Part shown: piece after piece, positions 5,793 to 12,407 of the stretch
How the letters are laid out: every line of letters begins with the position of its first letter
Position numbering within the stretch: the stretch's first letter is position 1
NCBI GenBank assembly: GCA_023228875.1
Contig: JALOAG010000025.1
Location: 1 to 12,407, forward strand
Direction of reading: 5' to 3'
Origin: Bacteroidia bacterium
Lineage (GTDB): Bacteria > Bacteroidota > Bacteroidia > NS11-12g > UBA955
DNA length: 12,407 nt
The notes under the pieces: model-generated
What the model saw: the letters and a program-made list of their open reading frames with translations, nothing else
What the model was told of the DNA's origin: nothing
Database searches by the model: none
Position numbers and translations under genes: made by a program

Positions 5793-7667
5793 TTAACTTA
5801 ACTTTTTCCTAACTGTATTACGATCTAATTCAAGCCGTTTAGCAGTTTTAGAAATATTCTTTCCCTCTTGCTCAAACACCTCTTTAATTATCCTTTCTGA
5901 AATTTCTTGGAAAGTTCCTTCAAAAATGTCATCTGTAGTGATTGCATCAAATTCTCTAGAAGTATTTAGCGATTTAGATAAAATTTTTTCTGCATAACTA
6001 GAGCCCTCTATTGACTCATAAACGATGAATCTACTAGCGATATTCTCTAACTCTCTTACATTACCAGGCCAGCGGTATTCATTTAATAATAACTTAAACT
6101 CATCACTCAAAAGATCAATTCCAATTTTTCCGTCACTTCCTTCTAACAAATATTTATTAAATATAAGTAGAATATCTTTTGATCTATCTCTTAGTGGGGG
6201 TATATTTAAATCTAAAACATTCAATCTATAAAAAAGATCCTTTCTAAAGTTTTTTTCTAATATTGCCTCAGTCAAATTTGCATTTGTCGCAACAATAATT
6301 CGTACATTTATGGGAATAGTCTTCTCTCCCCCAATTCTTCTTATCTCTTTTTCTTGCAAAACCCTTAAAAGTTTGGTTTGTAACTCTATATTCATTTCCC
6401 CAATTTCATCTAAAAAAAGAGTTCCACCATGAGCTATTTCAAATAACCCTACTTTCCCCCCTTTCCTAGCTCCTGAAAATGCTCCATCCACATAACCAAA
6501 AAGTTCACTTTCTAATAAGTGTATAGGAAAAGCAGCACAATTAATTGGGACAAATGGACCACTTTTGACACTACTTTCGTTATGAATACTTTGGGCAAAC
6601 ATCTCTTTACCTGTACCAGTTTCTCCAAATATTATTATATTGCACAACGATTTACTGTACTCTTTGGCCTGTTTAATACACTCTTCCATCTCCACTGACT
6701 CCCAGATAATATCCTCAAAGTTATATTTAGCTTCAAATCCTGTACTTTTAATTTTATCCCTAAGAGCTAAAGCTACATCTCTAAAACTATCAGGTTGTTG
6801 GACCAATAAAACCATCCCTATTCTTTTTTTCTCCTTTTTTAAACAGGTTGATTTTATTGCTAAATAATTTCCTTCGTAGATCAAAATAGTATCAGTGTCA
6901 TGGGTAGTGCTGGCTATATCATCAGTATCAAATATTGTTGGGAAAAGGTCGAATACTGTCATATTTAATAGGGATTTAATTGATTTGCCTAGCAATTTGG
7001 CTGCAAATGCATTTACCTGAGTTATTTTTCCATATTCATTAGTATACAGTACTCCTTCTCTGACAGTATTTAAAATTGCTTTAAATCGTTCATTTGTAAG
7101 TGACTGCTCCTTTAAGCTTGATTCTATTAATTGGGCTTTTAAAATTGCCTCTTTTACAGACTCGTATCCAGACTCAAAAAGGATACATTTAAGGTTTGCA
7201 TTTAATGCATAAGTATATGATATATAATCAGCTAAAATTATTGACTCTTCTTCTTCATAAATTTTGTTAAAGATTAAAGGTAGCTCTTGTTCTTTTTTTA
7301 TTGTAAAAATCTCAACACTGTAACCCAAAATTTCAGAAATTGCCCTAATAGAAGTAGTTAGGTTTTTAAATCCTACTACTTTAATTTTTGAATACTTCTC
7401 ACTTATTTTTTTAAATTGCAATAAAATATCTAAATAAGAGAGCTGTATCTCAACAACTGGAACTTTTAATTGACTACGTATAAACTCAGCAGTTCCTCCC
7501 CTACTTATGAAGACAGGGGTACTCTCTCTACTTAAATAATCAGCCGCAATTTTTACTCCTGCGGCCAAGTTGCCAACTAAGCTAACACCATCTCTAATTT
7601 CTAAATCTTCCATGACCACATCAGCTAAATCTTTTAGATTTGGATAGGGAGCCACAAATACAACCAT
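5793..7667 (-). CDS. Sigma-54 enhancer-binding activator with PrpR_N sensor and PAS domain
   Basis: A transcription activator of 624 residues. Residues ~1-180 resemble the PrpR_N sensor (FISRGGTAEFIR...VPVVEI at 53-73; FESGYESVKEAI near 164-175). A PAS-like region follows (~190-295), then the AAA+ ATPase (~320-545) and a Fis-type helix-turn-helix (NISKTAKRLELDRNTVRKKL, ~604-623). The AAA+ part has Walker A GETGTGKE (348-355), GGTLFLDEIGE (414-424) and WPGNVREL (533-540). The sigma-54 contact loop reads GAFSGA (395-400) instead of GAFTGA, a conservative change. AGGAGG precedes the ATG. The gene lies between the two sigma-54 promoters it should activate. By analogy with PrpR, the sensor probably binds a pathway metabolite. 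The inducer is unknown. Confidence 0.92.
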   Translation of the reverse strand: MVVFVAPYPNLKDLADVVMEDLEIRDGVSLVGNLAAGVKIAADYLSRESTPVFISRGGTAEFIRSQLKVPVVEIQLSYLDILLQFKKISEKYSKIKVVGFKNLTTSIRAISEILGYSVEIFTIKKEQELPLIFNKIYEEEESIILADYISYTYALNANLKCILFESGYESVKEAILKAQLIESSLKEQSLTNERFKAILNTVREGVLYTNEYGKITQVNAFAAKLLGKSIKSLLNMTVFDLFPTIFDTDDIASTTHDTDTILIYEGNYLAIKSTCLKKEKKRIGMVLLVQQPDSFRDVALALRDKIKSTGFEAKYNFEDIIWESVEMEECIKQAKEYSKSLCNIIIFGETGTGKEMFAQSIHNESSVKSGPFVPINCAAFPIHLLESELFGYVDGAFSGARKGGKVGLFEIAHGGTLFLDEIGEMNIELQTKLLRVLQEKEIRRIGGEKTIPINVRIIVATNANLTEAILEKNFRKDLFYRLNVLDLNIPPLRDRSKDILLIFNKYLLEGSDGKIGIDLLSDEFKLLLNEYRWPGNVRELENIASRFIVYESIEGSSYAEKILSKSLNTSREFDAITTDDIFEGTFQEISERIIKEVFEQEGKNISKTAKRLELDRNTVRKKLS

Positions 7668-7677
7668 TACATCCTCC

Positions 7678-7704
7678 TGGTGATTTTTTAGTCACCTCTG
7701 GTGA
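7678..7704. promoter_or_regulatory. Candidate enhancer and autoregulatory operator of the activator
   Basis: Three half-sites alternate: GGTGA (7679-7683), TCACC (7692-7696) and GGTGA (7700-7704). The last two form the palindrome TCACCTCTGGTGA, and the two GGTGA copies are 21 bp apart, about two helical turns. The cluster lies about 150-175 bp upstream of the kinase operon start, a normal enhancer distance, and covers the activator's predicted start site and leader. In the activator mRNA, GGTGA and TCACC can also pair just before the AGGAGG. Confidence 0.5.
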
Positions 7705-7710
7705 ATTATA
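7705..7710 (-). promoter_or_regulatory. Probable vegetative -10 element of the activator gene
   Basis: The minus strand has a perfect TATAAT here. Only a weak -35 (TTATGA, 18-nt spacer) is visible. The predicted start, near 7698, falls inside the GGTGA/TCACC palindrome, giving a leader of about 30 nt. The weak -35 suggests low-level expression. Confidence 0.5.
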
Positions 7711-7826
7711 CTACAACTAATGCCTAATTCATAACTATATTTTCCTCTCTCACTTTTGATTTAACCATTAATATTAGCACTTCATAACTTCAGATAAAAA
7801 GAACTCCAAAAAAACCACCTCTGAAT

Positions 7827-7843
7827 TTGGCACAATAATTGCA
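7827..7843 (+). promoter_or_regulatory. Sigma-54 (-24/-12) promoter of the kinase-aldolase operon
   Basis: TTGGCACAATAATTGCA matches the RpoN consensus, including the full TGGCAC and TTGCA blocks and the 10-nt GG-to-GC spacing. The predicted start is near 7854, only about 15 nt before the ATG at 7869, so the leader contains little more than the ribosome binding site GAGGTGAG (7856-7863). A CACCTCTG copy at 7816-7823, just upstream, repeats part of the candidate activator site at 7692-7704. Confidence 0.9.
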
Positions 7844-7868
7844 TAGGATTTATATGAGGTGAGAAAAT

Positions 7869-9146
7869 ATGATTATTATTGCTGATGATTTGACAGGTGC
7901 AAGTGATAGTGCCATCCAGTTTTCTAAGGAAGGATTTAAAACAATAGTATTTCCTAATATAGATCGATTTTTTAAAAATAACAAAATAAATGAAAACTAT
8001 AATATCATCTCAATAAATACAGATACACGAAATTTAGATGCAAAAGAGTCTTATGAAACTGTATACAAATTATCAACTCTTTTCAAAGATAAAGTAGTAT
8101 TTAAAAAAATTGACTCACTGATTAGAGGCAACCCTGGTATTGAAATCGAAGCTGTAATGGATGGGACAAAATCAGAAATTGCCTTAATTGCTCCATCTTT
8201 TCCCGAAAATGATCGATTCATTGAAAACGGACTTTTAGATACCGAGTCTGGGCTAGTTAATGTTGTTGAAGCTTTTCAAAGTGAACTAAATTCAGAGATA
8301 ATTCATGTCCCCTTATCTGTTATAAGAGGTGGTTTTGAAGATATAAAAGATTACATAAAAAAGAAACAAAAAGAAACTAATACTAAATTTGTCCTATTTG
8401 ATGCCACTAGTGATTCAGATTTAGAACTAATTTATAAATATGCATGCTATTTAAGAAAAAAGGTGGTACTGGTAGGTTCAGGTGGCTTTGCAAAAACAGT
8501 AGCAAAGAACTACACCATTTTATTCAATAACACCTTACTGTCTGTTGGCAAGCCAAGAAAAGAATCAAATTTAACATTAGCAGTAATTGGTTCAATTACA
8601 AAAACTAGTAAAATGCAATTAAAGGCTTTGATAGAAGCATACCCTGATAAAATCTGTTTAGCCCCTTCCAATCTACTAAAAGTACCTGATAATGAATTTG
8701 TTATTAACCAAATAGCAGAAAAATGTCTTTCAATTTTATCAGGAGGTTCTGAGTTATTAGTAATAAGTTTAGATTCGATACTAAATAGGCCCAAGAGAAA
8801 TATTTTTGATAGTATTGAAGAATTAAAAAATGGGGAAAATATTGGGGCAAACTTAGGTAAAATTGTTTTAAAAGTTTATGAAAAAATCCCGTTCCAAACA
8901 ATTATTACTACTGGAGGAGATATCTCGTTATTTGTTTGCTCTCAATTAGAGGTAAAAGGGATTGAACCAATATATGAAATAGAACCAGGCATTCCTCTAG
9001 GAAGAATAATTGGAGGAATAGCAGATAATTCAAACATTGTAACTAAATCTGGAAGTTTCGGAAATAAAAATTCTTTAGTAAATATTGTTAATTATTTCAT
9101 TAAAAACAAAGGAGATAATCAAATTGTCAAAAATATTAATTCCTAG
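7869..9146 (+). CDS. DUF1537 four-carbon acid-sugar kinase family protein
   Basis: An ATP-dependent cytoplasmic kinase. Characterised family members phosphorylate four-carbon acid sugars such as threonate or erythronate on O4. Its 425 residues carry the family blocks in order: IADDLTGASDSA (4-15), NTDTRN (50-55), KKIDSLIRGNPGIEIEA (79-95), APSFPENDR (108-116), GSGGFAKT (203-210), TTGGDISLF (347-355) and EIEPGIPLGRIIGG (370-383), then VTKSGSFGNK (391-400). The usual TGGDTA block reads TGGDIS, a small deviation. GAGGTGAG lies 5 nt before the ATG. It leads the catabolic operon, and the next gene begins inside its last codons. The adjacent PdxA-like gene is the known partner of D-threonate and D-erythronate kinases, but the actual substrate cannot be fixed. 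Confidence 0.92.
   Translation: MIIIADDLTGASDSAIQFSKEGFKTIVFPNIDRFFKNNKINENYNIISINTDTRNLDAKESYETVYKLSTLFKDKVVFKKIDSLIRGNPGIEIEAVMDGTKSEIALIAPSFPENDRFIENGLLDTESGLVNVVEAFQSELNSEIIHVPLSVIRGGFEDIKDYIKKKQKETNTKFVLFDATSDSDLELIYKYACYLRKKVVLVGSGGFAKTVAKNYTILFNNTLLSVGKPRKESNLTLAVIGSITKTSKMQLKALIEAYPDKICLAPSNLLKVPDNEFVINQIAEKCLSILSGGSELLVISLDSILNRPKRNIFDSIEELKNGENIGANLGKIVLKVYEKIPFQTIITTGGDISLFVCSQLEVKGIEPIYEIEPGIPLGRIIGGIADNSNIVTKSGSFGNKNSLVNIVNYFIKNKGDNQIVKNINS
9108..9114 (+). promoter_or_regulatory. Ribosome binding site that sets the TTG start of the dehydrogenase gene
   Basis: AAAGGAG lies 9 nt before the TTG at 9124-9126, inside the 3' end of the kinase gene. No ATG lies at a suitable place in the dehydrogenase frame, and this site selects the TTG over an earlier in-frame TTG at 9085, which has no such signal. 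Confidence 0.75.
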
Positions 9147-10272
9147 CCATACTTATATTGATAATAATCAATATATAAATCTCAGCAACCTAATTAATTT
9201 GTGGAAGTCAAAAAAAATCCTGATTATTACAGATGAAAACATTCGAAAAGCAGGATTATTAAAACCACTAGAAACATTATTTAGTCAACTAGAATGTAGT
9301 TATACAATAATCGATGATTCTCCAGCAGAACCATCTGCTGATGATGTTGATCAAATTAATTATCAGGTAAATTCTGTTGAGTGTGATTCAATTATTGGAA
9401 TCGGAGGTGGATCAATTTTAGACATCACAAAGCTAATTGGAACTATGTACCATAGCAAATACAAAGTAAGAGAGCTAATTGAAGATTCCTCCTTAATAAC
9501 TAAGAAAGTTAAAACTATTGGAATACCAACAACTTGTGGAACTGGTAGCGAAGCTACCATAAACTCCATTGTCTCTTTACCAGAAAAAGGGACTAAACTT
9601 GGAATAGTTAATACAAGTTTTCTAATGGATGCAGTCATCCTAAACCCAGAAACGTTAATAAATCTACCAAAAAGTCTTGTTGCTTCAACTGGAATAGATG
9701 CGTTAACCCATACTGTAGAGTGTTACACAGGAAATAAAGCAAATATTCTATCAGACTTCTACGCATTAGAGGGTGCTAAACTTATTTTTGAAAATCTTGA
9801 AAAAGCATATCTTGATGGATCAAACATATTGGCAAAACAAAACTTACTATTAGGCTCATTCTTTGGTGGTATTGCAATAAATAGTAGTGGAACAACTGCT
9901 GTTCATGCTCTTTCTTATCCATTAGGAGGATCTTTCCACATCCCTCATGGAGTCTCAAATGCTATAATGTTTGTTCCAATCATGAAGTTTAACAGAGACT
10001 CAATAGAAGACCGTCTAACATCTTTATTCGATTATGTTTTTAAAAACATAAATCTCAGCACAGAAAACGAAAAATCTCAATTTGTTATAGATAAAATAGA
10101 AGACCTAGTAAAAGTTACAAACATTCCCTCAAAACTGGATCAATATGGGGTAACAATTGATGATTTAGAGTTCTTGGTAGATGCGGGGTCTAAACAAAAA
10201 AGGTTACTAGATAATAATAGAAAACCTTTAACTTTAGATGATATTGAATCGATTTATAGAAGCTTATTGTAG
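9124..10272 (+). CDS. Iron-type (group III) alcohol dehydrogenase
   Basis: An NAD(P)-dependent oxidoreductase of the FucO-like family, 382 residues from the TTG start, a normal family length. The nucleotide-binding GIGGGSILD (92-100) and PTTCGTGSEAT (135-145) are present. All four metal ligands of the family are in place: D192 and H196 in GIDALTHTVEC, H261 in AVHALSYP and H275 in HIPHG. It should therefore be catalytically intact. Substrate is unknown: in this operon it could oxidise a hydroxy acid before or after phosphorylation, or reduce an aldehyde released by the downstream aldolase. The gene overlaps the kinase stop by 23 bp, implying translational coupling, and is followed after 13 bp by the PdxA-like gene. 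Confidence 0.92.
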   Translation: MSKILIPSHTYIDNNQYINLSNLINLWKSKKILIITDENIRKAGLLKPLETLFSQLECSYTIIDDSPAEPSADDVDQINYQVNSVECDSIIGIGGGSILDITKLIGTMYHSKYKVRELIEDSSLITKKVKTIGIPTTCGTGSEATINSIVSLPEKGTKLGIVNTSFLMDAVILNPETLINLPKSLVASTGIDALTHTVECYTGNKANILSDFYALEGAKLIFENLEKAYLDGSNILAKQNLLLGSFFGGIAINSSGTTAVHALSYPLGGSFHIPHGVSNAIMFVPIMKFNRDSIEDRLTSLFDYVFKNINLSTENEKSQFVIDKIEDLVKVTNIPSKLDQYGVTIDDLEFLVDAGSKQKRLLDNNRKPLTLDDIESIYRSLL

Positions 10273-10285
10273 AGGAGAGTTTTGA

Positions 10286-11341
10286 ATGAACAATAGACCA
10301 ATTTTAGGAATTACCATGGGAGATCCATCAGGTATAGGACCTGAGATTATTTTAAAAGCTCTTTTCGAAAAACAAGTATACGATGATTCAAAGCCTGTAA
10401 TTATTGGAGACCATAAAGTAATCAACAAAGCCCTTAAGTTGTTAAACAATGATTCTTTTTCAATTAATGTAGTTGGTAATGTTGATGCGTGTTTATTTGA
10501 GTATGGAACTATTGATGTTTTCCATTTAGAGCTAGTAGATATGGAAAAGTTTACAATAGGTGAAGTTAGCTCAATGAGTGGTAATGCAGCGTTTCAATGT
10601 GTTAAAACAGCAATTGAATTAGCATTACAAAATAAAATTGATGCGACTATAACTGCCCCTTTAAATAAAGAATCCTTAAATTTAGCTGGTTTTAAATATT
10701 CAGGCCACACAGAAATTTATGCTGAATTAACAAAGACATCAGATTATTCAATGATGCTAGCAGAAGGGAATTTAAAAGTAGTTCACGTTTCAACACATGT
10801 TTCTTTAAGACAAGCTTGTGATTTAGTTAAAAGAGAACGTGTGTTAGCAGTAATAGAGTTAGCATACAATGCTTGTAGAGACTTAGGAATTAAAAGTCCG
10901 AAAATTGCAGTGGCTGGGCTAAATCCCCACGCAGGAGAAAATGGCTTATTTGGAACTGAAGAGATTAATGAAATAATGCCTGCTATTAGCGATGCTAAAG
11001 CAAAAGGTTTAGATGCCTCAGGTCCTTACCCTCCTGACACAATCTTTCCAAAAGCTGTTGGAGGCTTTTATGATATTGTTGTTGCTATGTACCATGATCA
11101 AGGACATATACCTTTAAAAGTTTTGGGCTTTCAATACGATCAAGAAAAACAAAACTGGAAAGCTGTTAATGGAATCAATGTAACTTTAGGGCTACCAATT
11201 ATTAGGTCCTCCGTCGACCATGGAACTGCATTTGAGATTGCTTGGAAGCAAATAGCAAACCAGTCGAGTATGCTGCAAGCAATAGATTATGGAATAAAAC
11301 TAGCGAAAATAAGAATAGCAAGGAGTCAAAATGAAGATTGA
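10286..11341 (+). CDS. PdxA-family 4-phospho-hydroxyacid dehydrogenase (PdxA2-like)
   Basis: An NAD-dependent, metal-assisted oxidative decarboxylase, 351 residues. Family motifs are intact: GITMGDPSGIGPE (8-20), SGHTE (139-143, substrate contact H141), metal ligands H171 (STHVSL), H215 (NPHAGENG) and H270 (YHDQGH), and RSSVDHGTAFEIAWK (307-321). GAGGAG lies 8 nt before the ATG. Classical PdxA makes a vitamin B6 precursor from 4-phosphohydroxy-L-threonine. The paralogue PdxA2, encoded with DUF1537 kinases, oxidises 4-phospho-D-threonate or 4-phospho-D-erythronate to dihydroxyacetone phosphate and CO2. Its place next to the kinase, under a sigma-54 promoter and without pdxJ, favours the catabolic role. 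The two enzymes cannot be separated reliably by the motifs seen here. Its stop overlaps the aldolase start by 11 bp. Confidence 0.9.
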   Translation: MNNRPILGITMGDPSGIGPEIILKALFEKQVYDDSKPVIIGDHKVINKALKLLNNDSFSINVVGNVDACLFEYGTIDVFHLELVDMEKFTIGEVSSMSGNAAFQCVKTAIELALQNKIDATITAPLNKESLNLAGFKYSGHTEIYAELTKTSDYSMMLAEGNLKVVHVSTHVSLRQACDLVKRERVLAVIELAYNACRDLGIKSPKIAVAGLNPHAGENGLFGTEEINEIMPAISDAKAKGLDASGPYPPDTIFPKAVGGFYDIVVAMYHDQGHIPLKVLGFQYDQEKQNWKAVNGINVTLGLPIIRSSVDHGTAFEIAWKQIANQSSMLQAIDYGIKLAKIRIARSQNED

Positions 11342-12239
11342 AGGTATTATAACACCTATTCTAACCCCAATGAATAGTGATGAAAGTGTAAATTATGACA
11401 AATTGGAAGAGTTTGTAGAAATGCAAATTGAAGGGGGTGTCCACGGTATATTTTGTTTTGGTACAAATGGTGAGTCATACATCCTCAGCGATGATGAGAA
11501 ACTAAAAATTCTTGAAAAAGTTGTTAAAGTTACAAATAAAAGAGTGCCTGTTTTTGCTGGAACTGGGCAACCAGGAACATTACACACTATCGAATTGTCT
11601 AAAAAAGCAAAAGGTCTTGGAGTAGATGCACTTTCTATTATATCCCCCTTTTTTGCAGCTCCGAGTCAAGATGATATTTACAACCATTACTACAGAATTG
11701 CAAAAGAGGTAGATTTACCAATAATCGTTTATAATATTCCTGCCAGAACTGGAACAAACATTAGTCCTTTAACCATAAAAAGACTTTCTGAAATTGAAAA
11801 TATAGTTGGCGTCAAGGATAGCAGTGGTAACTTTGATAATATGCTTCAATATATAGAGCAAACAAGAGAATCTAATAAAAAACGCAATTCAGATTTTGTT
11901 GTACTCAGCGGTAATGATTCTTTAATTTTATGGTGTCTATACGCTGGGGGCGCAGGAGCAATCTCTGGAGTGGCAAATGTATACCCACGTAATATGGTCT
12001 CTATTTATGAAAATTTTATCAAAAAAGAGACTGATAAAGCAAAAGCTGCTCAAGATTCAATTAGATCTTTCAGAGATGTTTTTAAATATGGTAATCCCAA
12101 TACAGTTGTTAAAACTGCAGTGAACCTACTAGGATTTGATGTTGGTCCATGCAGAAGTCCATTTAATTCTATTAGTGAAGAAGGAATCAAACAATTAAAA
12201 ACTGTTTTGGAAGAAAATAAAAATCTTAACCTTAATTAG
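11331..12239 (+). CDS. DapA/NAL-family pyruvate-type aldolase, probably not a true dihydrodipicolinate synthase
   Basis: A Schiff-base class I lyase of 302 residues with a TIM-barrel layout. The Schiff-base lysine is K162 in VGVKDSSGN. The catalytic tyrosine Y134 and R139 lie in VYNIPARTG. The pyruvate-binding loop reads GTNGES (44-49) where DapA has GTTGES, and the DapA PYYNKP block is PFFAAP, so both relay/cap tyrosines are Phe (107-108). Loss of the tyrosine relay argues against lysine biosynthesis and for a different 2-oxo-acid aldolase. AGGAG precedes the ATG by 5 nt, and the start overlaps the PdxA-like gene by 11 bp. As the last gene of the operon it is followed by the terminator at 12259-12295. 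It probably splits or forms a pyruvate adduct related to the pathway aldehyde. Confidence 0.9.
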   Translation: MKIEGIITPILTPMNSDESVNYDKLEEFVEMQIEGGVHGIFCFGTNGESYILSDDEKLKILEKVVKVTNKRVPVFAGTGQPGTLHTIELSKKAKGLGVDALSIISPFFAAPSQDDIYNHYYRIAKEVDLPIIVYNIPARTGTNISPLTIKRLSEIENIVGVKDSSGNFDNMLQYIEQTRESNKKRNSDFVVLSGNDSLILWCLYAGGAGAISGVANVYPRNMVSIYENFIKKETDKAKAAQDSIRSFRDVFKYGNPNTVVKTAVNLLGFDVGPCRSPFNSISEEGIKQLKTVLEENKNLNLN

Positions 12240-12258
12240 AATTAGTCCAAATTATAAC

Positions 12259-12295
12259 TTAGTGGGTATATTTTTAATAATCTCATACCCACTAA
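12259..12295. terminator. Terminator of the catabolic operon, probably bidirectional
   Basis: TTAGTGGGTAT and ATACCCACTAA form a perfect 11-bp stem around a 15-nt AT-rich loop, 19 bp after the aldolase stop. The + strand continues TTATTTAA, a modest U-rich tail. Because a gene converges from the right, the same hairpin may serve both strands. Confidence 0.75.
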
Positions 12296-12362
12296 TTATT
12301 TAACCTTATCTTTGTTATCCACCCTTTTACTATATGTAAACTCCTATGCGTGGTTTTGTATG

Positions 12363-12407
12363 TTAGTCGCTGTATACGCTGTTCTTGCCAGAGCGTTTGG
12401 CTACAAA
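12363..12407 (-). CDS. C-terminal tail of a probable GGDEF (diguanylate cyclase) protein, cut by the right edge
   Basis: On the minus strand the last 14 codons before a TAA (12363-12365) read FVAKRSGKNSVYSD. The AK-x-x-G-x-N pattern is the conserved C-terminal helix and turn of GGDEF domains (usually ALYxAKxxGRNxV). The fragment fits the end of a cyclic-di-GMP synthase or degenerate GGDEF protein lying to the right. Only 14 residues are visible, so activity and other domains are unknown. It converges on the aldolase gene, with about 120 bp between them holding the terminator. Confidence 0.55.
   Translation of the reverse strand, partial: FVAKRSGKNSVYSD

Noticed and set aside
10286..11341. 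PdxA-like gene read as vitamin B6 biosynthesis
   Set aside because: There is no pdxJ or other B6 gene nearby, and it sits beside a DUF1537 kinase under an inducible sigma-54 promoter, the context of catabolic PdxA2.

Overview
The window looks like an AT-rich, low-GC Gram-positive anaerobe (Bacillota, clostridial in a broad sense). Evidence: strong AGGAGG-type ribosome binding sites, heavily AT-biased codon use, a lipoprotein-type amino-acid binding protein, and control by a sigma-54 enhancer-binding protein carrying a PrpR_N-type sensor. The genus cannot be read from the sequence.

Layout. A 50-residue C-terminal fragment of an unidentified + strand gene enters from the left edge (3-155). Then, all on the minus strand and read from right to left, comes a six-gene operon: family-3 amino-acid binding lipoprotein (4696-5532), two polar amino-acid permeases (3984-4637 and 3340-3993), the ATPase (2566-3324), a class I/II aminotransferase (1368-2552) and an alanine-racemase-family enzyme (215-1378). 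Next is the sigma-54 activator (5793-7667, minus). Divergent from it, on the + strand, is a tightly packed catabolic operon: DUF1537 four-carbon acid-sugar kinase (7869-9146), iron-type alcohol dehydrogenase (9124-10272, TTG start), PdxA2-like dehydrogenase (10286-11341) and a DapA-family aldolase (11331-12239). It ends at a strong inverted-repeat terminator (12259-12295). The last 45 bases carry, on the minus strand, what looks like the C-terminus of a GGDEF (diguanylate cyclase) protein.

How it fits together. Both operons have a textbook -24/-12 sigma-54 promoter (minus strand 5602-5618; plus strand 7827-7843), each with GG and GC exactly 10 nt apart. The only sigma-54 activator gene lies between the operons. 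GGTGA/TCACC inverted repeats lie roughly 150-190 bp upstream of each predicted start site, and one of them sits on the activator's own predicted promoter. The most economical reading is a single inducible regulon: import an amino-acid-like compound, racemise and transaminate it, then process a C4-type hydroxy acid through kinase plus PdxA2 (for D-threonate, known DUF1537/PdxA2 pairs yield dihydroxyacetone phosphate and CO2), with an alcohol dehydrogenase and a pyruvate-type aldolase. The combination of an amino-acid ABC importer, aminotransferase and racemase with a DUF1537/PdxA2/DapA/Fe-ADH operon is not a pathway I can name. The real substrate is unknown, and the two operons could serve separate but co-induced purposes.
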